Assembly (NCBI GenBank): GCA_001579985.1
Contig: LRSR01007177.1
Location: 1 to 21,995, forward strand
Direction: 5' to 3'
Source of the DNA: Hypsibius dujardini
Taxonomy: Eukaryota; Tardigrada; Eutardigrada; Parachela; Hypsibiidae
Length of the DNA: 21,995 nucleotides
In this document: positions 11,375-20,900 of the stretch, one piece after another
How positions within the stretch are numbered: position 1 is the first letter of the stretch
How the letters are laid out: each line of letters starts with the position of its first letter
The notes under the pieces: generated by a model
What the model was told of the DNA's origin: nothing
The model's input: only the letters and a program-made list of their open reading frames with translations
The model's database searches: none
Position numbers and translations under genes: made by a program

Positions 11375-12058
11375 GGCTACTACGCCAAGGACTTGAGCTG
11401 CCCCGCTCGTGGCGGCTACGCTGGACCACCGGGATTTTTCGGCGAAAAGGGCGACCGACTTGGGCCTGGACCTATTGGGTCACAAGGCGCCCCGGAAACA
11501 AGAGAATGGATGGTTGTGCAGGTCTACCGGGACGACCGGGCTCGAATGGACCAGAGCCAAGAAGCTCAACTTGGAGTGCAAGTATAAGTGTTACCTTCTC
11601 TCTTCAATCCGTCAATCCACTTGGATATACTCTTTTTCCATCGCGCAAAAGAAATCACATGTGCCGGTCTACAGTCATTGTTGTATACAGAACAACCAAC
11701 GTGGTCGGTCGCAGCGGGGCTTTCCAATTTTATATAACGTCGGAGGCGACTTATTGCCGTAACTGTCGCGGTCCGCAAGGTTCGAAAGGTCTGCAGGGAG
11801 TGGCGGCTCACAGGGGAAGAAGGGACCTTCCGGCGGAGAGGGTGCTAAGTATGCGAATGCCAGTTAGGGTTTCCCAATGGACAAGACAAAGGAGCTGCTG
11901 ATGCCATCTGTGATTGCTATAGCTGACCAGGGCTGCTTGGATAGATGGGAGAGAAGGATGATTGCGACACGGCTGGACTAAGAGGACCTGCAAGACCACG
12001 TGAACTTCACAGGGACGATGGCTTGCCTGGTCTGCCTGGAGCCAATGGTCGCAAGTAG
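11375..12058 (+). pseudogene. Decayed collagen gene fragment (perhaps type IV-like)
   Basis: Gly-X-Y repeats appear in several frames. First GGYAGPPGFFGEKGDR and GPIGSQGAP near 11411-11490, then after a shift GCAGLPGRPGSNGP near 11510-11555. After about 200 bases without repeat (possibly an old intron, 11583-11770) come GPQGSKGLQG near 11775, a shifted GSQGKKGPSGGEG near 11805, and finally MGEKDDC, AGLRGPA and DGLPGLPGANGRK up to 12058. At least three in-frame stops (near 11866, 11921 and 11939) and several frame changes show that it is dead. The Cys in DGCAGLPG and CPARGGY recall the N-terminal part of basement-membrane collagens, but the type is an inference. Several expected glycines are Asp, Arg or Glu. 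Confidence 0.75.
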
Positions 12059-13206
12059 TCTCGCTTTCCTCAACGATGCAGAGCCGTGCATTTGACATTT
12101 TTTATGCAGAGACAGTTTGTGACTCGCAGTCCGTGGAAAGGATTTTCGGTCTTACAAAGGGGAAGTTCAGAAATCACGCTAAGCTATCTGTATTTTCCTA
12201 GACGTCTTAGTACAATGTAATCGATAGGAGTGTATAAAAGTGAGACAAGTGGTAAGAGTCTTACGAGTTATGGCGGAGGACCATATGCAATTTCACGTTT
12301 TTTTGTCGATCGCATGCGTGACAAGAAAAATTCGTAAAATTCACTATAATATATTTAGATTACGTTTGGAAAAGATTAGTTTGAAATGAGAATTCTGACT
12401 TGTCAATCCTATCTCAATCCTACTAAATAATTTAACGACGGCGAGCGTTGTTTTCGAGCCCAGTTTCTATACAAATATTAGGCGACATTCAACAAAGTTT
12501 CCCATGCGGAATTGCACAAAGGCGGCGCTGAAAGTTCAACTTCTTAATTAGCGCTGACAATCGGACGTTTTAAAAATTAAAAGATTTCCGGAATTTCTAG
12601 TGAAACATTCTACATATACATCTGCGCCATCTCCATTATGTGAGAAAAGAATGATGCCGTTATTAGTTGTCTTAATAATGGATTCAATTACCACGGACTG
12701 TGCATAACACAGCCATTTTGGAAACCCACAAATTTGATTTTGTACTCATTTTTGCAGTGTAACTTACGACCACAAGTCACATTTTATACTGACACGCACA
12801 GCCAGCTAAAAAGATCAAAATTGAATGTGTCTCTCGTCTAAAATTACATCTCTATTATTCATTTATATGAGGTTTCGTTTAGCAATAATAAAACTCTTTC
12901 CGATAGGTCAAATGACACTTGATCCAGCATTCCGGCCTAAATACCTCATTAGTTCAGTCGTAACATCATCTAATTGGAACTTTCTATTTTTTCCAACTGA
13001 TTTGAATTAAGAAGGAGATGGGAGCGTAACTGTATGCAAACCAGACATGGCGATAAATTCTCGGATAAGTCTTCTTCAATGTATCTAGATTTGTAGGATG
13101 TCTTTTGTGATATACAAATATCCATTTAATAGTAAAAATATTCAAAACAGTTTCATCAATTAGAGTTCCTTATTCCATTCCCTTGACTTCTTACGACAGT
13201 CCAACC
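12059..13206. other. AT-rich spacer between the dead collagen and the dead orphan copy
   Basis: No repeat, RNA gene or supported open frame found. A good TATAAAAG occurs at 12233-12240, but nothing coding follows at a useful distance, so I do not call it a promoter. Confidence 0.35.
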
Positions 13207-13362
13207 ATGTCTCGAGAAAACATCCGAGAGGTTCATCAGATGGCCGAGGAGACTCCGGATCAATCATGCGGAGGAACCACCCAAAAGAACATTTGAGACG
13301 CCGTCGAAACGGTCAAGAGGGCCGCGGACAGTCTCCAACGCGAGATGCATACATATCCGTAA
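13207..13362 (+). pseudogene. Decayed paralogue of the 63-residue orphan gene
   Basis: Read in frame from ATG to TAA, this 52-codon stretch matches the protein at 8489-8680. The C-terminal 29 positions align without a gap: GTTQKNI, then TGA where the intact copy has Trp, then DAVETVKRAADSLQREMHTYP. The N-terminal part is shorter by about 12 residues, with IREVHQMAEE matching IREAVQQAEK. The TGA at 13294-13296 is one base from TGG. Similarity stops near the open frame and no poly(A) tail or target duplication is visible, so an old DNA duplication is as likely as retrocopying. A 23-residue truncated product or a reading-through product cannot be excluded. Confidence 0.8.
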
Positions 13363-13570
13363 ACCTCCACGACGAAGCGGCAGTAAAATTGGCTTGACTG
13401 ATTGAGTATCTTCTTCCATCTTCCTATTCTAATGTCTATCATTAAGTTTATTGTCGCGAACACGAGATATATAGTAAAAGAATAAATACTTAAATGAGTC
13501 ATTTTTACATACACTGCAGTTAATTCGAGGCTGCATTCGAGCGCCGGCTCATCATATCAATCCTTGGCAG

Positions 13571-13689
13571 GAAAAATCAAATGTCCAGTAGAAGACTTTG
13601 AAAGAGTTAGAGAATTTTACAGAGATCTAATGCGAGAGCGAAAGTGCAATAGATGTGAGCAAGTAAACAAGTACAATCGGAGAAAATGA
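13571..13689 (+). pseudogene. Exon-like fragment with a CxxC segment, possibly from an RNA polymerase I large-subunit gene
   Basis: After a good acceptor (TTGGCAG at 13564-13570) an open frame reads KIKCPVEDFERVREFYRDL, then MRERKCNRCEQVNKYNRRK and TGA. A possible donor (CAA|GTAAAC) follows CNRCEQ. The layout, a short helix then K-x-C-x-x-C and a basic stretch, resembles from memory the zinc-binding segment near the N-terminus of RNA polymerase I subunit RPA1. That is a weak family match. No neighbouring exon is seen, so it reads as an isolated relic beside the dead orphan copy. It could also be an exon of an unrecognised gene or chance. Confidence 0.3.
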
Positions 13690-14854
13690 GACCCGACTCG
13701 ACAGTCAGACTCGGGACTCAATCGAAACCATGGAAAGGATATTAAGGACATCTTGTCTCACTGACTTACATGAGAGTAGAGGACAGTCAAGAGTATTTTT
13801 CAGTCCAATTCTCTTCGACTTTGTTGAGGCCATTTTTTAGTTTAAAGTGCGATGATTTTAAAACAATCCGAAACCTGGAAAAATAAGACAATTTCAATTT
13901 GCTAGATATTTAATACAAAAATATAAATATTTTAGAGAGACTGTAGTTACCTTTACTTACAACCGACTAGCTCTAAACCAACCTGCATATGCAGTACATT
14001 TTTTAATCTCCGACATTTCTGTCAGCCATTTACTTGACACTTATCATTTGTGATGGTGCGTCCGTCAGCGAGTCCCAGTTGTTTGATACACCCTGGAGCG
14101 GGACTCTGTCGATCGTCCCAAGTTCACACTTCCTGCACGAAAGTCAAACCTCACGTCGGTAGAACTATCTTTCGCTATCCTCAGAGGCGTAACGGGGGGC
14201 ACTAGAGCGAGTGCCCTCCCTTGATTTATTTGGGTCGCCGGCAGGGGGGGGGGCGATTTTTATTTTGTGTGTGGAGAAGTGGACGGACTACGACAAAAAC
14301 CAAGCATGTGCTAAACATCTTGAAGAAGGCCGTAATGAGAAGATGCTTATTGAATCCGGTGTCATTGCAGTCTCTTCCACGACCAACCGCTGATTTAGTT
14401 CGGGTATATAATTTTTGTGGATCGAAGTATGCGGAGTGCACTTACTCCTCAACAACCTATCGTCCGCGAGTTGCCTGGTCTCTCCCCCCTCCCCCGATAA
14501 AGCGCAGACTGAACGCGATGATAGTCCGTCCGTATTTGATGAACTACGGGTTAATTATGGATAAGATAAATCAACCAATTGTTAGCAAGGAACGATATCT
14601 TGACTTGCACCTTCTCGTAATTGGGGCACGTCGTCCTGTAATGAACCCACCCATCCACATAACATATATACTACAGAAGTTACAACCAGGCATGTCTGTC
14701 TGCATTCATCGGCATAATCACCATTACCAGCTGCAAGCGTTTACTTTAGTCTGTCTCATGCAAGAGACATTGAATTGAAAGCGACCAACATCAGAAGGAG
14801 GACAACCTACCAAAAAATATTTTTGAGGGTTCGAGAAAAGCAACGATTGTTCAT
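13690..14854. other. 5' flank of the perlecan-like gene
   Basis: AT-rich to about 14030, then mixed. It holds a hairpin at 14194-14220, a G-run at 14244-14252, the TATA candidate at 14405 and a 185-codon plus-strand open frame (14221-14778) with no recognisable domain. That frame ends before the perlecan ATG and is not in its reading frame. Likely promoter and 5' UTR; an upstream non-coding exon is possible. Confidence 0.4.
14405..14411 (+). promoter_or_regulatory. Candidate TATA box upstream of the perlecan-like gene
   Basis: TATATAA lies about 445 bases before the ATG at 14855. It would place a transcription start near 14435 and leave a 5' UTR of about 420 bases if there is no upstream exon. 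Matrix genes often lack TATA boxes and non-coding first exons are common, so this is only a candidate. Confidence 0.2.
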
Positions 14855-14963
14855 ATGCGGGTGGTCGGAATGCTCTCGAAGGTGGTCCTGACTGGGATTG
14901 TCGTTTGCCTTATTGCAGTCGGAATTTCAGCCCGCGTGAAAGAGGACGAAAATGATATTTCAC
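14855..14963 (+). other. Exon 1: signal peptide of the perlecan-like protein
   Basis: The 36 codons give a short basic start (MRVVGMLSK), a hydrophobic core (VVLTGIVVCLIAVGISA) and a likely cleavage site after Ile-Ser-Ala, before Arg-Val-Lys-Glu-Asp-Glu-Asn-Asp. This is a textbook secretory leader followed by an acidic stretch. The donor is C|GTAAGG, phase 1. Met6 is an alternative in-frame start that would also leave a usable leader. The acidic residues do not contain the Ser-Gly-Asp motifs that carry heparan sulphate in vertebrate perlecan domain I. Confidence 0.85.
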
Positions 14964-17900
14964 GTAAGGCACGAAGGGGTCTCTAAACGGCCGAATAATA
15001 TGAGTAGCAATGTGGAAAAGGGACGTTTGTTTGCAAAAATAACCGTAAACTGTTGTTTGATTTCGCCATTGCTGTTGCATTTAGGTATTTCACAGGAGGA
15101 AGAATACCCTATAGAGATAGCCGCGCCGCCGCCTCCATCGGTGGTGGTGACCCCGGCTGATCTAACTGTCGACGAAGGCTCCGACGCGATTTTAGAGTGT
15201 TACGTTTACGGAGAATCACGCGTGGTTTGGGAGAAGATAGATGGCTCCTTGCCGGACGGAGTTTCGCCTTACGAAACCCGATTGCTGATCCGGTCCTTCC
15301 GGCCGGAGGATGCCGGTCACTATGTGTGCCGTGCCATCGACCTCCCCATACCGGACGAGGATTCCGCACGAATCATGTTAGGCTCGCAAATCGGTAAAAC
15401 GCTTAACCAAAATACATTGCGTTTTTTGTCCTTGAGCGAGTTAATTTCTTAGGCGCTACTCGGTCACCCCAAGTGGTGATCTTTGAGCAGGTGGAACTGT
15501 ACACCTTTCCAGCTGGCGAAGAGCTATACCATGAAGTGGGTGTTCCGTTGGTGTTAGACTGCCTAGCTAGCGACCCAAGGGTGGAGCTCCATTGGATAGC
15601 TCCACACTCGCAGAAAGCTGCGGATCAACCTCGAACTGAATTTCTTCCGTCGATTGGAGTGCGATTGGTGATTGAAAAGCCAAGTAGTAGAGATAGCGGA
15701 GTCTACGTCTGCCATCATGATTCTCGCCATCAAGGCGACCACGATGTATCCAAATCGGTCAGCGTGATTGTGACTGGAGGTAAATCGGATGAAGGCGAGA
15801 GGGTGTGTTGAGTGTGTGTTTGGTTGACGGTTTGTTTATGGGACGCTTGTCGAGTGTGTGGTGTCATTTTGGTGCGCCCGATTCTCGAGTCCCGGCTGTT
15901 CTTGTTCCGCACGATGACTGGTCGACCGTCCTGTACGGTCAATCGGTTGAATAGTGGGAATGTCGGATGGTCGGATGGGCAAAATAAGAAACGGGTTAAG
16001 GAATGATTGAGAGGTTAAGCGACTAGCTGTCAAAAAACCGAACCGCCAATAATCGGTCGGCCAGACGGTTCGCTCGTGAAAGCGTTGGATGATTGGCAGA
16101 AATGATGAAGATTTTACCCGTTATACTCGGTTTAGTTGTAGTATGATATTATGCCGCTTTCAGGTGAATCTCAAATTGAAGTACCAACTACTCAGAACTC
16201 TGACGAACCGCACACATCGGTTGTGATAACACCCGAGGAATTGACGGTCGACGAAGGTTCCGCAGCTGTGCTTGACTGCACTGTTATGGGTCAGTCACGC
16301 GTGGTCTGGGAACGACTAGACAATTCTTTGCCCGAGGGAGTATCTCAATACGAGAGCCGTCTCGTCATACCCGCATTCCAGCCGGAGGACGTTGGTACCT
16401 ACATCTGTCGTGCCATCGATCTTCCCCAACCCAACGAAGGATCTGCTGACGTTAAACTTTCCGATTTCGGTATGGCCTGCCGTTGCACTGCAGTATAAAA
16501 TACGCATTTGTATTATTCTCCGTTTGTGCTTTTAGACACGGATCATTCACCCTCGGAATCGGCCCCCCAGTCGGAGGAGCTCTCCATCTATCCCATCGGC
16601 GATGTGGTGTACCATCTCGCCGGAGAAACACTGGTGCTGGACTGCATCGCAGCTGATCGCAATGCCCGGCCGTATTGGGAGCAACCGAGACTGGATCAAA
16701 CCGGACGGCAGTCGCAGCAAGAACCATCGCGTTCCCTCGCCTGGCGGATTGTTCTGACAGAACCTAGCAGCTTTGACAGTGGAGTTTATACCTGTCGTTT
16801 GGACGTACGTGGTGAAGGGCTTCCAGCTTTGTCCAAGTCGATTCGGGTCATCATAACTGGAGGTAAGGGGAACCTTTTTATTATTTCTACTCGATTAAAA
16901 GTAAAGGGACATTCACTGTAGAAGTTCCTCACGTGACGACATACCAACCCCTAACCAGACCGCCTGCTCCGCCTCCTCGAACCCATCGACCAGTTATCCT
17001 TACCCGATGCGCTCAGGGCGAAGCGACATGCATGAACGGCCAGTGTATTCCGCGGAGCGGCCTTTGCAATGGAATACCTGTAAGATAAACTCTAATGAAA
17101 AAGCATATGTTTAACAGCTTTAGAGGAGAGTGCGTTTAATCTATTCGTAGGATTGTGGAGATATGTCTGATGAAAAGAATTGTGGTAAGGAACTGGGGTA
17201 CATTAATTTCTCTACAATGCAAACAGACATTCCTAAAGCTCCTATTAATTTTGATTTTGGGAAGTTCAAGTACTCTACAAGCTTCGGGCAGGTACAGTAG
17301 TGCTCTGGAAGTTTTCTAAAATCGTTTAAATTTCACACAGGAAACAGATGCGAGCCTACGGAAATGCGATGCAACAACGGTAAGAATACCTTATTTGTAT
17401 GGACAATGTTTTGTGGCTTGAAAACTTGCGACAATAAAACCTTCAAGAACAACTGCTTTTTCAGGAAAGTGTATTCAGAAAATTTGGATCTGCGACAGTG
17501 AGGACGATTGCGGCGACAACACTGACGAAATGAATTGTGAGGAGGAAGTGCCCGGGTCACCTTGTAGGGCCAGTCAATTCCTATGCGAGACCGGGGATCA
17601 GTGCTACCCAAGAAATTTCCAGTGTGACGGGACGAACGACTGCCGTCAAGATGGTTCCGATGAAATTGGCTGTACTCCACCAGTTATTGTCCAACCACCA
17701 GAGTCCAGTATCGAAGCGCGACTTGGTTCGACCGTAACGATTCACTGCGAAAGTATCGGTTTTCCGGTCCCTCTCATCTCTTGGCGGTTGAATTGGGGAA
17801 ATATTCCGGACCCACCTCGCGTCACCGCGCATAGTGAAGGAGGTCGTGGGACCTTGACCATTCGGAATTTTGAAGAAAGCGACCAAGGAGCTTACAGTTG

Positions 17901-20900
17901 TGAGGCGATCAACAACCAGAATGCCTTGATTGCAACCCCGGATTGTTTTGTGACGTTGGAAGGGACGGTCAGTGAGATTTGTCGACCGCCTATGTACAAT
18001 GCCGCTGCGGAAAGTCCGGAAGACTGTATTGCTTGCTACTGCTCAGGCGTCTCCCAAAACTGTCGAAGCAGTTCACTATTCTCTTCCGAGATCGTCCCCT
18101 CGCATGCTCCATCCCTAGTGAACCACGATGGCCATTCTATTGCAAGGTACACTTAATTCCAATACACCCAGGTTGAGTGGCCAAGAAGGATCTTTTTGCT
18201 CCTCCGTTTAATCGTCCGTCTGTCTCTTCGTCCATCCTTCCTTTCGTCTCTCAGTCCATCCGCCTAATCATTAGACTCTCCATTGGTCTTTCGCCTCTTG
18301 GCACCAAACCCTCCGTTCGTCCTCCTGTTTGTCCTTATGTCAACCGTCTGCCCATCCATTGTTTCGCTCATCTTTTCCGTCTCTCCGATCGTCTGTCCAA
18401 CTGCCCACCATTCTTCCGTCCGTATAACAATCCGACTACCCGTTCCTCCGTTGGTCATTATATCCATTCAATCAGATATCGAATCGTTGATGGGGTAGTG
18501 TCTTGCATTCTATCTGATTAGCTAATCCATTAATTCCTTCGTCGTTGAGTTTGTGCAAATTAGCCCGTTAATTCACCTACCTGCCCGTCTCAGTTTACGC
18601 TACCTATTGACCAGTCAATTAATTATTTTGTTTACAGTTACCATTACTATTGTTGTGTGGCCGACTGTCTTGAGATCCATCTACTCTTCCGATGCATTGT
18701 ACATTCTATTTTGTTCACAGCGCGAGGATTCATGGAGACCCCGACAATCAGGAATACACCATAAAAAATGTGAACGACCTCTCCGAACACAGTACCCCGA
18801 TGTGGGCCCTGCCGCAAGAATTCCTGGGTGACCGAATCACCAGCTACGGCAGCGGACTACACTACCGAATCAAATTCGGTCCTGCCGGTCAACCGACCTC
18901 CCAACCGAACGTTATTATTGGCGGTCCGGGTGGGGTGCTCTACCATCGCATTCGCCAGCATCCCCGCTCCGAAACCCATGTAACTTACCACGTGCCCCTG
19001 GTGGAAGGTGCTTGGCGCAAATTCCCGGAGGCTTCCGAGGACGACCGACCGACCAATGACGCAGTGTCTCGGGATGACTTTATGAAGGTTCTTCAAAATG
19101 TCGAGTACATTCGAGTGCGGGCTCACTATGATCGTGCGGCAATCTACTCAAGTATCGGTCACATCAAAATGGGCTCAGCCTCATCGGAAGACACGGGTCG
19201 TGGTCTTGCCTCTAAAGTTGAACAGTGTGAGTTGTACAAATATTTTTGCCATCCTCAGCCGATTTGCATGCGTTGTGTTGGTTGAAGGTGTTTGCTCACC
19301 CGGATACGACGGACTAAGCTGTGAGCGCTGCTCCCCGGGATACGAACGAGACGGAGGTCAGTGTTTCCTGGCTCGTCATCCGCATCCAGTGCAGCCGGAA
19401 GATTCCACAACACCGCCACCGGAGCCTGAGCAGGTCGATGGCGACTGCGACCCCAACGGCAGTTTCCATTCACAAAGAGATCCCTTCACCGGACACTGTA
19501 TCTGCAAGGTAAGACATTCAGCTTTTCCAAAAGCATTGCTTTTTGAAAAGAAATAGAACAATCATATTGGATATTTAGGCCAATAGTGTGGGGCCCCGTT
19601 GTGATCAGTGTCGACGTGGTACGTTCAATTTGAACGCGGCCAGCGAGGGAGGCTGTGATCTTTGCTTCTGCTCCGGCGTGACTCAGGATTGTCGAGATTC
19701 GAATTATTATCGAGATGAGGTACACTTGCTTTGTCTTTCCAATGGGTAAACTCGACAGGTCGGTATGAACTCGATGCATCTTGCTTTATGTCCAGATCCA
19801 AGTAAAAGCTCGTGATGCGCTGAATGACGGGCTGCAATTGACCAATCTTGCCCGCACCGAGTTCCCCCAGTCGGACGCGGCGTACTCCATCTCGAACAAT
19901 CTCGTTATCTCGCCACCGCCCGAGAGCAACGACGCTCTCTACTGGCAGCTGTCAAGGTCTCTTTTAGGCAACAGAGTAAGTTGACTTTTTGTCATAGCTC
20001 ATTTTCCGTTTGTGTTTTGATCGGTCAAGGTTTCAGGTTACCTCATACGGTGGAGATCTGGCGGTGGACCTGCGCGTTGCACACAATTACGAGCCTCAAT
20101 CAGGCACTCAACATCCCGTTCACTTCAAGATTTTTGTAAGTACAGTAAATATTACCAAAACCTACAAAATTCATGCATGCGGAATAGCTCTTCAGGAATA
20201 ACATCGGAGCAAGTATTTCGAAAAGATTCCGGATAAGCTTGTTTTACCTTTGTTTGTTGGGCAGGGTAATGGCATCAACTTACACTTTGATAGCCAGCAA
20301 GCTCTCCACTCTAGTCGAGTAACCACAGTTCGGGCACCCCTCGTCGAGGTTCGTTGATCCTTTACACTTTCAACCTCATCCACGCCTTAACGCTTTTACA
20401 TCGAAAACAGCGGGTATGGGTTCGAGATGACGGTCAGCTGGCCACTCGCGAACACCTTCTCATGGCACTGGCAAATGTTCAAGCTATTCTAGTCTACGCC
20501 ACTTTCGGTTCCGACAACATGCTACTAGAGTACGCACCCATAAAACTAATTGTTCTGCTGAAGCAAAACCTATTGATATTGTTTTTTTTCTACAAAGTAT
20601 TGGGGACGTCGTTCTACAAACCGCTCAGCAGCATTATACCGGACAGGAACCAGCCCATGGGGTGGAGCTGTGCCAATGCCCTCCCGGATATGGAGGCACC
20701 TCCTGCGAGGTGACATTAACAAAAGTCCAATAGAAATATCACTTCTGGTTTTTAACTAATGCAACTACAATTACAGAGATGTCAACGCGGTCATAGTCGC
20801 TCTGAAGGCGGACTCTATCTCGGATTATGCGAGCCCTGCAATTGCAACGGTCACTCGGAAGATTGTCATCCAGAAAGCGGCATTTGCGAGGTGCATTGAC

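Noticed and set aside
13294-13296. TGA read as Trp or selenocysteine in the second orphan copy
   Set aside because: TGA codes Trp in flatworm mitochondria but not in nuclear genes, and the other large gene here uses TGG normally. No selenocysteine element seen. Simple pseudogene decay is enough.
14221-14778. 185-codon plus-strand open frame just before the perlecan-like gene
   Set aside because: Starts in a G-run and hairpin, has no domain or leader, and is out of frame with the downstream gene. Better explained as 5' flank.
17227-17290. Possible extra exon in intron 7 (acceptor AAACAG at 17226, donor CAG|GTACAG at 17290)
   Set aside because: It would enter in phase 1 and leave in phase 0, breaking the frame into exon 8, and would insert non-Cys sequence between two LDLa repeats.
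18177-18521. 114-codon open frame
   Set aside because: Product of the degenerate tetranucleotide array inside intron 9.
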